Source: JAAYBR01 sp033813475 (GTDB lineage Bacteria; Hydrogenedentota; Hydrogenedentia; Hydrogenedentales; CAITNO01). Taken from it: a stretch of 29,572 nt of DNA. The position numbers and the translations under genes were made by a program. The notes beneath the pieces were generated by a model, which worked only from the letters and a program-made list of their open reading frames with translations, had not been told where the DNA came from and searched no databases. Numbering within the stretch: the first letter of the stretch is position 1; the number at the start of each line of letters is the position of its first letter. Location of the stretch: the NCBI GenBank assembly GCA_033813475.1, contig JAPXRP010000030.1:1-29572 (forward strand), read 5' to 3'. This document shows positions 16,249 to 22,626 of the stretch, piece by piece.

Positions 16249-16727
16249 CCCGTGCTCCCTTCATCCGTTGTCTGCCCGCAGTCCCTCGTCCGGCGGCCAA
16301 ACAGCCCGGCCGCCACAGCCTTGTAGTTGTCTTTCTGGCCCTGCTGGTACGCCTTCCAGCCGGCGACACTCCACAGCTCCAGCGTCTCCCCCACCCCGAT
16401 CAAAATCGCCTCGCGCAGGAAACCCGCGTAGTCCTTCAGCGGCGCGCCCACCAGCAGCCGGCCCTGGCCGTCGAGCTGCGTGAAAGAGGCCGCCCCAAAG
16501 TGGCGCAGAAACGCCAGCACCTCGGGGTCCATGCCGCCGTCCTTCAGGCGGCCCATCACTTCGCGGTACTTGGGCTCGGGATAAACGAAGAGCGCGTCGT
16601 CGAACCCGCGGGTGATCGCCCAGGACACATCGCCGCGGTCCTGCATGAGCTTGCGGATGTCCATGGGCACGGGAAACCGGCCGCGCTCATCCAAAGAGAT
16701 GTGATATTCGCCAAAGTAGACGCTCAT
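16242..16727 (-). CDS. mraZ: Transcriptional regulator MraZ
   Basis: MraZ is a DNA-binding protein of the SpoVT/AbrB fold that binds repeats ahead of its own gene and controls the dcw operon. The 161-residue product carries the two tandem half-domains with their D-x-x-x-R signatures, DERGR at 13-17 and DGQGR at 86-90, each followed by the expected strand. It is slightly longer than the typical 143-152, with a polar extra tail (about 145-161). ATG 16727 follows a leader of roughly 47 bases from the promoter at 16781-16809; the ribosome site is weak and one of the phased GGG triplets overlaps it. Confidence 0.95.
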   Translation of the reverse strand: MSVYFGEYHISLDERGRFPVPMDIRKLMQDRGDVSWAITRGFDDALFVYPEPKYREVMGRLKDGGMDPEVLAFLRHFGAASFTQLDGQGRLLVGAPLKDYAGFLREAILIGVGETLELWSVAGWKAYQQGQKDNYKAVAAGLFGRRTRDCGQTTDEGSTGC

Positions 16728-16734
16728 GACTCAA

Positions 16735-16802
16735 CCCGCTGATTCCGCAAACAGTCCCAAATAAGCCGCAGAACATCCCTAATCTATCACGTTCAAACCC
16801 AA
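16735..16802 (-). promoter_or_regulatory. Candidate MraZ boxes, GGG triplets phased at 21 bp
   Basis: Read on the minus strand, GGG triplets begin at plus-strand positions 16798-16800 (TTGGGT), 16777-16779 (TAGGGA), 16756-16758 (TTGGGA) and 16735-16737 (CGGGTT), exactly 21 bases apart each time. MraZ is known to bind TGGG-type repeats at about 10-bp spacing in its own promoter, so 21 bp would place sites on one helix face two turns apart. They span the promoter spacer, start region, leader and ribosome site. Confidence 0.55.
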
Positions 16803-16809
16803 ATGTCAA
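16781..16809 (-). promoter_or_regulatory. Sigma70-type promoter of the dcw operon
   Basis: On the minus strand a perfect TTGACA (plus positions 16804-16809) is followed after exactly 17 bases by TAGATT (16781-16786, four of six matches to TATAAT). Transcription would start near 16774 and read mraZ and the ten genes after it. Confidence 0.75.
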
Positions 16810-16945
16810 CCCCCGTTTTTGCGTAACCAGCACTGTATGAAGAGGATAGGAAAGAACGAAAACGCACAGGAAGCGCGATATGTTGTGGGTTTGCCAAAGA
16901 ATCAAACCACATATTGTGTTTTGGGCGAAAAAGGGCAGGCAGGAC

Positions 16946-16984
16946 AAAAAAATCGGACCGGTCAGACAGGTCTGACGGGTCCGA
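16946..16984 (-). terminator. Rho-independent terminator of the ABC transporter operon
   Basis: On the minus strand a 15-bp stem with one mismatch (TCGGACCCGTCAGAC pairing with GTCTGACCGGTCCGA, 2-base centre) is followed directly by seven T. It lies 33 bases after the stop of the DUF3299-like gene and insulates the dcw promoter downstream. The stem also reads as 9-base tandem units of the form TCNGACNGG, which is why the minus frame looks like an SD-repeat peptide. Confidence 0.85.
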
Positions 16985-17016
16985 CAACGCGGAATCTGAG
17001 CAAAGAAAAGGCGGGA

Positions 17017-17718
17017 TTATTGGGCGGGCGGCGTCTCCGCAGGCGCGGGCGTCTCCGCAGGGGCCGGGCTGTCCGCACCGGACGTCTCCGGCGGGGTGTA
17101 GCCGGGCAGGAGTTCCTCCTCATCGCCGTCGCGCAGTTTGCGGAAACCCTCCTGGAGATGCACGCGGTGATCCTCAGCGATCACCTTGTCCGTCTGCTCC
17201 TCGTCCTTGACGGCCTCGTTCCAGCGGGCCTCCTCGATGGTGTAGAAGAACATCTGCTTGGGCCCCTCGTGCAGGCGGAGGCGGCCGCCGATGAGCACGG
17301 GCTCGTTCACCATGTCGGCGGGCTTGGAGAGCTTCACCTCGATGATGTCGCGCATGGGGGGCGCCTCGCAGAAGTAGCAGGTCATGGGCACGGGCAGGAG
17401 CATGAACTCGGTGACGTTTTTGAACTGGTCAATGGGGCTCATGAACCCGCAGATGTTGACGAGGCGGCCGTCCTTCTTCTTGAGGCTTTCTGGGAAGCCC
17501 GCGCCGGTGACGCGCTTGCCCGTGACCTTGCGCAGCTCCTCCCAGTCCACGACCTCGACACCGTCGCTGCGGTGCTTCTCCTCGAAGGCGGCGCGCATCT
17601 GCTCGTAGCGCTCGCGCAGGGCGTCGCGGCGGCTGTAGCCGTTTACCAGGACGATGCCCGCGAGCACGGCAACCACGCCAATGAGGGTCAGGAGGTCGCG
17701 TTTGGCTTTGCGTCTCAT
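17017..17718 (-). CDS. Membrane-anchored DUF3299-like protein
   Basis: The 233-residue protein has one N-terminal membrane anchor (about 8-27), a charged helix, then a domain with 'GRLVNICGFMSPID', 'EFMLLPVPMTCYFCEAPP' and 'VLIGGRLRLHEG', which matches my memory of the DUF3299 family. The CYFCEAPP segment could bind a metal through its cysteines, but this is inference. The C-terminus is a low-complexity Pro/Ala/Glu/Thr repeat. It is the third gene after an ABC ATPase and an FtsX-like permease, 30 bases after the permease stop, with AAGGAAG before ATG 17718. DUF3299 proteins are found in Zrg-type zinc transport loci of marine gammaproteobacteria together with the same ABC pair, which suggests a role as a periplasmic accessory. 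Function itself is unproven. Confidence 0.75.
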   Translation of the reverse strand: MRRKAKRDLLTLIGVVAVLAGIVLVNGYSRRDALRERYEQMRAAFEEKHRSDGVEVVDWEELRKVTGKRVTGAGFPESLKKKDGRLVNICGFMSPIDQFKNVTEFMLLPVPMTCYFCEAPPMRDIIEVKLSKPADMVNEPVLIGGRLRLHEGPKQMFFYTIEEARWNEAVKDEEQTDKVIAEDHRVHLQEGFRKLRDGDEEELLPGYTPPETSGADSPAPAETPAPAETPPAQ

Positions 17719-17748
17719 GCGCTTCCTTTCTTGCGCGGGGCGCGCGCC

Positions 17749-19011
17749 CTAGAGTTCCGCCAGGTCGCGCGCGATGTCGGTCCGGTAGGCCTGCCACGCG
17801 GGAAGAATGCCCGCCACCAGCCCCATGAGGAGGACGGCGGAATACGCGGTGATGAGGTCCGGCCCCAGGGCCACGGCGGAGACGTGGAACCCGAGCTTCG
17901 CCACCAGGTACAAGCCCAGCCCGTAGCATACCACGGCGCCGAGGAGCCAGCCCACCCCGATGCCCAGCACGGTCACCCAGAAGGCCTCGATGAGGACGGC
18001 GCCGAATATCTCGCCGCGGGTGGCGCCCAGGGCGCGCATGACCGCGAGGTCGCGCTTGCGCTGCAGGATGGCCATGTACAGGCCGATGAGGATGGACATG
18101 GAGGAGATGACGACGACCAGGTAGCCGATGGCCAGCAGCACCGCCTTCGCCGTGCCCAGAAGCTGCTCGTACAGCTTCTGGATCTCGTTCACCGGCACCG
18201 CCGCCATGACGTTGTACTGCTTGTTGATCCTGTCCTTGTACTCAAAGCGCAGGGCGGGCGAGGCGAGCTTGATCAGGCCCGCGGTGATCTCCGCATCCGC
18301 CCCCCCATGATCATGGGCATGGTCATGGCCGCACTCCTCCGTGTGTTCGTGCCCCTCCTCCTCCTCGGCGTCCCCGTGGTCATGCACGTCCCACACGGAC
18401 TCCATGCTGCAGAAAATGGCCCGGTCATTGGGGGTGCCGGAGCGGCGCATCACGCCGACCACGGTGTAGGGCTTGTCCTCATGGGCGTGCGCCCCCGGCA
18501 TGTCCACAAAGCCGTGGGTGCTGATGAACGACGACCCGACCCGGAGCCCCGTGTCCTGCGCCACCGCCGCGCCGATGACCGCCTCGTAGGCCTTGTCGAA
18601 ATACACGCCCTCCTCCAGCTCGTAGGGACGCCGGTCGCCCCAGGTGAAGTCCATGAGCGCGCGGTCCGTGCCGATGATCCGGTACCCCTTGAACGTGTCG
18701 CCCATGCCCAGGGGGAACGCCGCCTCCACGTCCTCCAGCTTCGCGATCTCCTCGAAGTCCGCCCGGCTCATGTTGCCCGTGGGCGCGTCCAGGAAGTACA
18801 CCGTGCTGAGCACGAGCTGCAGGGGGTTGCCCTTGGCGCCGATGACCAGGTCGAAGGCCTGCCCCTCCTCCTCGAACCGCTTCTGCGTCTGCTCGCGCAG
18901 CGTCAGCACCGCGGAGATCAGGGCCACGCCCAGGGCCACCGAAATGATGGTCATCGCCGTGGTCAGTTTCCGGTTCCACAGATAGTTCCACGCGACATGC
19001 CACAGGCTCAT
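17749..19011 (-). CDS. FtsX/MacB-type ABC permease with His-rich periplasmic loop
   Basis: The 420-residue permease has the MacB/LolC-like plan: TM1 (about 17-37), a large periplasmic domain (about 40-285), then three C-terminal membrane helices (about 290-316, 335-370, 385-405) with the FtsX-type 'QRKRDLAVMRALGATRGEIFGA' segment (317-338) that couples to the ATPase. Within the periplasmic domain, residues 210-235 hold eight His, a Cys and many acidic residues (H210, H212, H221, H223, C227, H229, H231, H233, H235), with H175 and H177 nearby, a likely binding site for zinc or a similar metal. ATG 19011 overlaps the ATPase stop as ATGA. It pairs with the ATPase upstream and the DUF3299-like gene downstream. 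Confidence 0.88.
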   Translation of the reverse strand: MSLWHVAWNYLWNRKLTTAMTIISVALGVALISAVLTLREQTQKRFEEEGQAFDLVIGAKGNPLQLVLSTVYFLDAPTGNMSRADFEEIAKLEDVEAAFPLGMGDTFKGYRIIGTDRALMDFTWGDRRPYELEEGVYFDKAYEAVIGAAVAQDTGLRVGSSFISTHGFVDMPGAHAHEDKPYTVVGVMRRSGTPNDRAIFCSMESVWDVHDHGDAEEEEGHEHTEECGHDHAHDHGGADAEITAGLIKLASPALRFEYKDRINKQYNVMAAVPVNEIQKLYEQLLGTAKAVLLAIGYLVVVISSMSILIGLYMAILQRKRDLAVMRALGATRGEIFGAVLIEAFWVTVLGIGVGWLLGAVVCYGLGLYLVAKLGFHVSAVALGPDLITAYSAVLLMGLVAGILPAWQAYRTDIARDLAEL

Positions 19012-19670
19012 GACACTGTCTCCTTCACGAGGTCCGTGCAGTCGTGCATCCGCGGGAGCCGTTCGGCGATGGCCCGGTCGTGCGTCACCAGCAGCAGGGT
19101 CACGCCCTCCTCGGCGCACAGCTCAAGCAGCAGCGCCATGACCGACTCCGCCGTCTTCGGGTCCAGGCTGCCCGTCGGCTCGTCGGCCACAATCAGCTTC
19201 GGCTTGTTCACCAGCGCCCGCGCAATGGCCACCCGCTGCCGCTCGCCCACGCTGAGCGTGCCGGGGCGGCTGTGAAGCCTGTGCCCCAGGCGCACGCGCT
19301 CCAGCATGGCCGTCGCCCGCGTTCTCCACTCTTTCTCCGGCACCACGTCGGCGAAGCGCATGCCCAGCACCACGTTCTGCAGCGTCGTGAACGGCGCCAG
19401 CAGGTTGAAGGTCTGAAAGATGAACCCGTACCGCTCGCCGCGGAACGCGTCGAGCCGGCTGCCCGACAGCGCCGTGATGTCCACGCCGTCCACCCGGATC
19501 ACCCCCGCGTGGGGGCGCAGCAGGCCCGACACCAGATTGAGCATCGTGGACTTGCCGCAGCCGCTCGGGCCCCACAGGGCCACCCGGTCGCCGGGCGCCG
19601 CGTGAAACGCGTCGCACTGGAACGCAACGCCCGGCCCCAGCGTCCGCCGCACGCCTTCCATTGTCACCAT
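19008..19670 (-). CDS. ABC transporter ATP-binding protein, LolD/MacB type
   Basis: A 220-residue ATPase that powers the adjacent permease. Motifs: Walker A 'GPSGCGKST' (34-42), Q-loop 'FIFQTFNLLAPFTTLQNV' (83-100), signature 'LSVGERQ' (139-145), Walker B 'LIVADEPTGSLDP' (159-171) and H-loop H197. The 'QTFNLLAPFTTLQNV' form is typical of LolD/MacB/FtsE-like exporters and mechanotransmitters. ATG 19670 is chosen for GGAG eight bases upstream and family-like length; ATG 19661 or 19700 are possible. First gene of a three-gene operon, 89 bases after the palindrome at 19760-19795. Confidence 0.92.
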   Translation of the reverse strand: MVTMEGVRRTLGPGVAFQCDAFHAAPGDRVALWGPSGCGKSTMLNLVSGLLRPHAGVIRVDGVDITALSGSRLDAFRGERYGFIFQTFNLLAPFTTLQNVVLGMRFADVVPEKEWRTRATAMLERVRLGHRLHSRPGTLSVGERQRVAIARALVNKPKLIVADEPTGSLDPKTAESVMALLLELCAEEGVTLLLVTHDRAIAERLPRMHDCTDLVKETVS

Positions 19671-19759
19671 GTGCCGATCTCCAGCATTGCCTCCCCCCAT
19701 ACAACGCCTGCATGCTACCACGTCATTTCCCCGCCGCGCGCTCTTCGTGCCGCAACGGA

Positions 19760-19795
19760 CCTTTCCACATGATAATCCATTATCATGTGGAAAGG
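19760..19795. promoter_or_regulatory. Perfect 36-bp palindrome, candidate Fur/Zur-type operator
   Basis: Two perfect 17-bp arms (CCTTTCCACATGATAAT and its reverse complement) flank a CC centre. The core TGATAAT-CC-ATTATCA closely resembles the 7-1-7 inverted repeat bound by Fur-family metal regulators, with a 2-base centre in place of one. It lies in the divergent region between the ABC operon (start 19670) and the secreted propeller gene (start 19879), 84-89 bases from each. No T-run follows on either strand, arguing against a terminator. Confidence 0.6.
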
Positions 19796-19878
19796 CAAGG
19801 CGCCCGCGCTTCCCTTGGGGGGCGGGGGGCGGATATGATGGAAACCCCGGCGGACGGGCGGGACAGGAGCGCGAATCC

Positions 19879-20802
19879 ATGCGGCACCAATTGAGAATGG
19901 GGGTTCTGGGCATGCTTGCGGCTTCCACGCTGATGACGACTGCGGCGGGGGGTGGGGAACTTTCGGAGTCCTTTGCGGCTCTGGACAAGGAGACCGTCTG
20001 GACAGAGGTTTCGGCGTGCGCACTCGATTTCCCCTCCTTTCACCCGCAGGGCATGACCGCCGTCGGCGACCGGCTCTTTCTTTCCTCGGTGGAAGTGCTG
20101 GACCGGGAGGCGGGCAGGGGAACCGGCCACCTGTTCGAGATGGACCGGAACGGGAGGAGGCTCCGGGAGACCACGCTGGGCGAGGGGGCCATGTACCATC
20201 CCGGCGGCATTGACTTTGACGGCGCGCGCCTGTGGGTGTCCGTGGGCGAGTACCGCCCCGACAGCCGGTCCATCGTCTGCACGGTGGACCCGGAAACGCT
20301 GGCGGCGCGGGAGCAGTTCCGGTTTGCGGACCACCTGGGCGCGGTCGCCCATCTGCCGGAGGAGGGAATGCTGGTGGGGGTGAGCTGGGGGGCGCGCCGC
20401 TGGTACCGGTGGAAGACGGAGACCCGGGACGGCGCCGTGACGGTGCCGGACCCGGACCACCCGGAGTCGCGGCCCAACGGCAACCACTACATAGACTATC
20501 AGGACATGCAGCGCGTTCCCGGGACGTCCCTCCTCCTCTGCGCCGGTCTGCAGCAATACACCCTTCCAGGCGGCAGGCTGCCCGCCTTGCGTCTCGGGGG
20601 GATAGACCTGGTGGACGCAGGCGTCCCCGTTGCCGTCCACCAGATTCCGGTGCCCCTGCGGCCGCCCGGCGCCCCCGCCTGGACCCAGAACCCCTTTCTG
20701 GCAGAGACGGTCGAGGGCGGCATCCGCTTCCTCTTCGTCAGCGGTGATGACCGGTCCACGCTGCACACCCTTGAGGCCACACCCCGGAAAAAAATCCGAT
20801 AA
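19879..20802 (+). CDS. Secreted DUF6454-like propeller protein
   Basis: The 307-residue protein starts with a signal-peptide-like region (about 1-24, hydrophobic, ending TTAAGGG). The mature part has repeated short-strand blocks: 'FPSFHPQGMTAVGDRLFLSS', 'GHLFEMDRNG', 'YHPGGIDFDGARLWVSVGEY', 'GVSWGARRWYRW'. These match what I recall of the DUF6454 family, likely a beta-propeller related to YVTN/NHL-type folds. No catalytic motif is evident and the function is unknown. ATG 19879 has CAGGAG nine bases upstream; the open frame reaches further left but includes the palindrome region. A TATGAT hexamer at 19834-19839 may be its -10. Divergent from the ABC operon, possibly sharing its operator. Confidence 0.75.
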   Translation: MRHQLRMGVLGMLAASTLMTTAAGGGELSESFAALDKETVWTEVSACALDFPSFHPQGMTAVGDRLFLSSVEVLDREAGRGTGHLFEMDRNGRRLRETTLGEGAMYHPGGIDFDGARLWVSVGEYRPDSRSIVCTVDPETLAAREQFRFADHLGAVAHLPEEGMLVGVSWGARRWYRWKTETRDGAVTVPDPDHPESRPNGNHYIDYQDMQRVPGTSLLLCAGLQQYTLPGGRLPALRLGGIDLVDAGVPVAVHQIPVPLRPPGAPAWTQNPFLAETVEGGIRFLFVSGDDRSTLHTLEATPRKKIR

Positions 20803-20808
20803 AAACCC

Positions 20809-20837
20809 TTGACATTTTTCGTGGTTTGCCCTAAAAT
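20809..20837 (+). promoter_or_regulatory. Near-consensus sigma70-type promoter for the prepilin gene
   Basis: TTGACA at 20809-20814, a 17-base spacer, and TAAAAT at 20832-20837 (five of six). Transcription from about 20844 gives a leader of roughly 150 bases, holding small hairpins at 20848-20862 and 20941-20959 (CCGGCC...GGCCGG), before AAGGAG and the ATG at 20996. Confidence 0.8.
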
Positions 20838-20995
20838 GGCAGGGCGGCGGACGGACAGTCCGAAAAACCGCTCTTGGGAACAGCAGGCTTTTATCGTTCT
20901 GGTTCCGGCGTTGTCTGCCGGCCAGGGCGCGGTGGTGACTCCGGCCGGGTTGCGGCCGGAAAAACGGGCCCAGAGGGCCAAAGGAGATCATACCC

Positions 20996-22018
20996 ATGCG
21001 ACGTAGAGGATTTACCCTGATCGAGTTGTTGGTAGTCATTGCCATTATCGGCATTCTGGCGGCGATTCTGCTGCCCGCGCTGGCGCGGGCGCGCGAGGCG
21101 GCCCGCCGCTCCTCCTGCCAGAACAACCTGAAGCAGATGGGCATCGTGTTCAAAATGTACTCAAACGAGGCCAAGGGCAGCTTCCCGACCATCCAGGCCG
21201 GCTACCTGCCATGGCGCAGCACCACGGGCCGCGCGCCGTCCATTGACCTGTCGCCGAACATCTTCGCCATGTACCCCGAGTATCTGACGGACGCCAATGT
21301 GCTGGTGTGCCCCTCCGACCCCGAGGCGGGCGAGGCGGCGGACCTGTTCACGAATCCGAACAACGGCGAACTGTGCGTGGGCAGTTACCTGTGGCCGGCC
21401 ACGGGGACGGGCGCGGGCAAGCAGCGCTGCGCGAGCGCCGCGGACATCAGCTATTCGTACATCGGCTGGACGCTGGACTGCTACACCGACCGCTGCGGTG
21501 TGACGTCCTTCGCGTCCCTGGCCAGCATCATCGCCCTCATGGCCTCGCCGCCCCCCATCCCTGCCGACAGCAACGGCCCGGCCCAGCTGGTGGCCGCGGT
21601 GACCAATCTCTTCAGCCAGGAGGTCATCTCGGCCATGATCGCCGGGGCGAACAATGTCTCCCCCGCCCAGGCCGCCGCGCTTGCGGCGAAGTTTGACAGC
21701 GACATTGAGAACCTGCCCATCGGCGTCGGCAACGGCCAGGGCACCACCATTTACCGCCTTCGCGAGGGCATTGAGCGCTTCCTGATCACGGACATCAACA
21801 ACCCCGGCGCCTCGGCCCTCGCCCAGAGCGGCCTGCCGGTCATGTTCGACCAGGTGGCCGCCGTCGCCGAAGCGTACAACCATGTGCCCGGCGGCTCGAA
21901 CATCCTTTTCATGGACGGCCATGTGGAGTTCCAACGGTATGACCGGTACGGCGACGGGCTGCCCAACGAGCTCGTGGCGAACTCCCTGGCGATCCTGTCC
22001 GGCGTGTTTACCGAGTAG
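20996..22018 (+). CDS. Type II/IV-pilus-like prepilin protein, DUF1559 type
   Basis: The 340-residue protein has a class III prepilin signal: short basic leader MRRRG, cleavage expected at G5/F6, mature +5 glutamate (E10), then the hydrophobic helix 'IELLVVIAIIGILAAILLPA' (9-28). The following 'AREAARRSSCQNNLKQMG' and the C-terminal 'NILFMDGHVEFQRY' are hallmarks of the DUF1559/SBP_bac_10-type pseudopilin-like proteins expanded in Planctomycetes, Lentisphaerae and Hydrogenedentes. Between them are several Cys (for example 'VLVCPSDPEAG') and a less conserved Ala-rich stretch. It is probably a cell-surface or periplasmic filament-like protein. It has its own promoter and terminator and no pilus assembly gene nearby, so it appears to be a stand-alone unit. 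Confidence 0.93.
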   Translation: MRRRGFTLIELLVVIAIIGILAAILLPALARAREAARRSSCQNNLKQMGIVFKMYSNEAKGSFPTIQAGYLPWRSTTGRAPSIDLSPNIFAMYPEYLTDANVLVCPSDPEAGEAADLFTNPNNGELCVGSYLWPATGTGAGKQRCASAADISYSYIGWTLDCYTDRCGVTSFASLASIIALMASPPPIPADSNGPAQLVAAVTNLFSQEVISAMIAGANNVSPAQAAALAAKFDSDIENLPIGVGNGQGTTIYRLREGIERFLITDINNPGASALAQSGLPVMFDQVAAVAEAYNHVPGGSNILFMDGHVEFQRYDRYGDGLPNELVANSLAILSGVFTE

Positions 22019-22044
22019 CCCCCTGCCCCTTGTCCGTCAGTTTC

Positions 22045-22077
22045 AGGGCGGCGGCACTTCCCGTGCCGCCGCCCTTT
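22045..22077 (+). terminator. Hairpin terminator after the prepilin gene
   Basis: A perfect 13-bp stem (AGGGCGGCGGCAC with GTGCCGCCGCCCT) and loop TTCCC, starting 27 bases after the prepilin stop. The T-run is short (TTT at 22075-22077), so efficiency is uncertain, but the stem is very stable. Confidence 0.65.
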
Positions 22078-22103
22078 CCGCCTCCCCGGCCGGAAAGACG
22101 GGC

Positions 22104-22130
22104 TTGTTTCCCCGCGGGGTTCTGCTACAA
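22104..22130 (+). promoter_or_regulatory. Candidate promoter placed for a leaderless transcript
   Basis: TACAAT (22125-22130, five of six) ends seven bases before the ATG at 22138; TTGTTT (22104-22109) lies 15 bases upstream of it. Initiation at the usual distance would fall at or next to the A of the start codon. No Shine-Dalgarno sequence is visible, which agrees with a leaderless message. Confidence 0.4.
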
Positions 22131-22137
22131 TGGGTCC

Positions 22138-22617
22138 ATGAACGCTCAGGAATTCTGGAACACCTATCTCGGGGCCATGACGCCGGCGGAGTTTATGTCC
22201 GCCTTTGACGACCCGGAGCCGGAGCACTGCGTCGCCGTCTATGTGCGCCAGCGGCCCGCCTTTTTCGGCATCGTCCGCCGTAAAAGCTGGCGGGAGACCT
22301 TCCGCGCGGAGCGCCAGTACAACCGCGCCGAGGTGGCCGCCGGACTCACGGTCTGGCTGGAGGAAACCCGGGGCGAATGGGAGGAGGCCGCCGCCGCCGC
22401 CCGCGGGGAGCGCGCCGCGCGACGCGCCGCGCTGGAGGCCCGGATGGCCGCTGAGGCCGCCGCGCCGCCGGCTCCGCAGGAAACGCCCCCGCCTTTTGCC
22501 GGGGAATGCGCTGAACCGGCGGGGCTTCCCCCGTCCGTGGAGGCTGCACCGCCCTCCCCCGCACCCGCGCCTGAACCGCTTCCGGATTTGCCCGATCCCG
22601 CGCCGGGACAGGCCTGA
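22138..22617 (+). CDS. Small protein of unknown function with Pro/Ala-rich tail
   Basis: I do not recognise this 159-residue protein. Residues 1-80 look folded ('FWNTYLGAMTPAEFMSAFDD', 'CVAVYVRQRPAFFGIVRRKS', 'AGLTVWLEETRGEW'), 80-105 form an Arg/Ala-rich helix, and the last 55 residues are Pro/Ala-rich and probably disordered. No signal peptide or membrane segment. The ATG is set by the first folded-looking residues and by the TACAAT box just upstream. It lies nine bases before a heptosyltransferase gene, in an apparent operon with it. Third-position GC is high as in its neighbours, supporting that it is coded. Confidence 0.7.
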   Translation: MNAQEFWNTYLGAMTPAEFMSAFDDPEPEHCVAVYVRQRPAFFGIVRRKSWRETFRAERQYNRAEVAAGLTVWLEETRGEWEEAAAAARGERAARRAALEARMAAEAAAPPAPQETPPPFAGECAEPAGLPPSVEAAPPSPAPAPEPLPDLPDPAPGQA

Positions 22618-22626
22618 CCCGCCGCC

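Noticed and set aside
16687..16987. Small minus-strand frames of 64 and 86 codons containing an SD-repeat peptide
   Set aside because: The SD repeats come from the terminator stem at 16946-16984 and the rest overlaps the dcw promoter; no ribosome site.
19760..19795. Palindrome as a transcription terminator
   Set aside because: It sits between divergent genes, has a 2-base centre and no T-run on either side, so an operator is more likely.
20809..21006. 65-codon plus-strand frame in the prepilin leader
   Set aside because: It starts inside the -35 element, upstream of the expected transcription start, and runs out of frame into the prepilin start.
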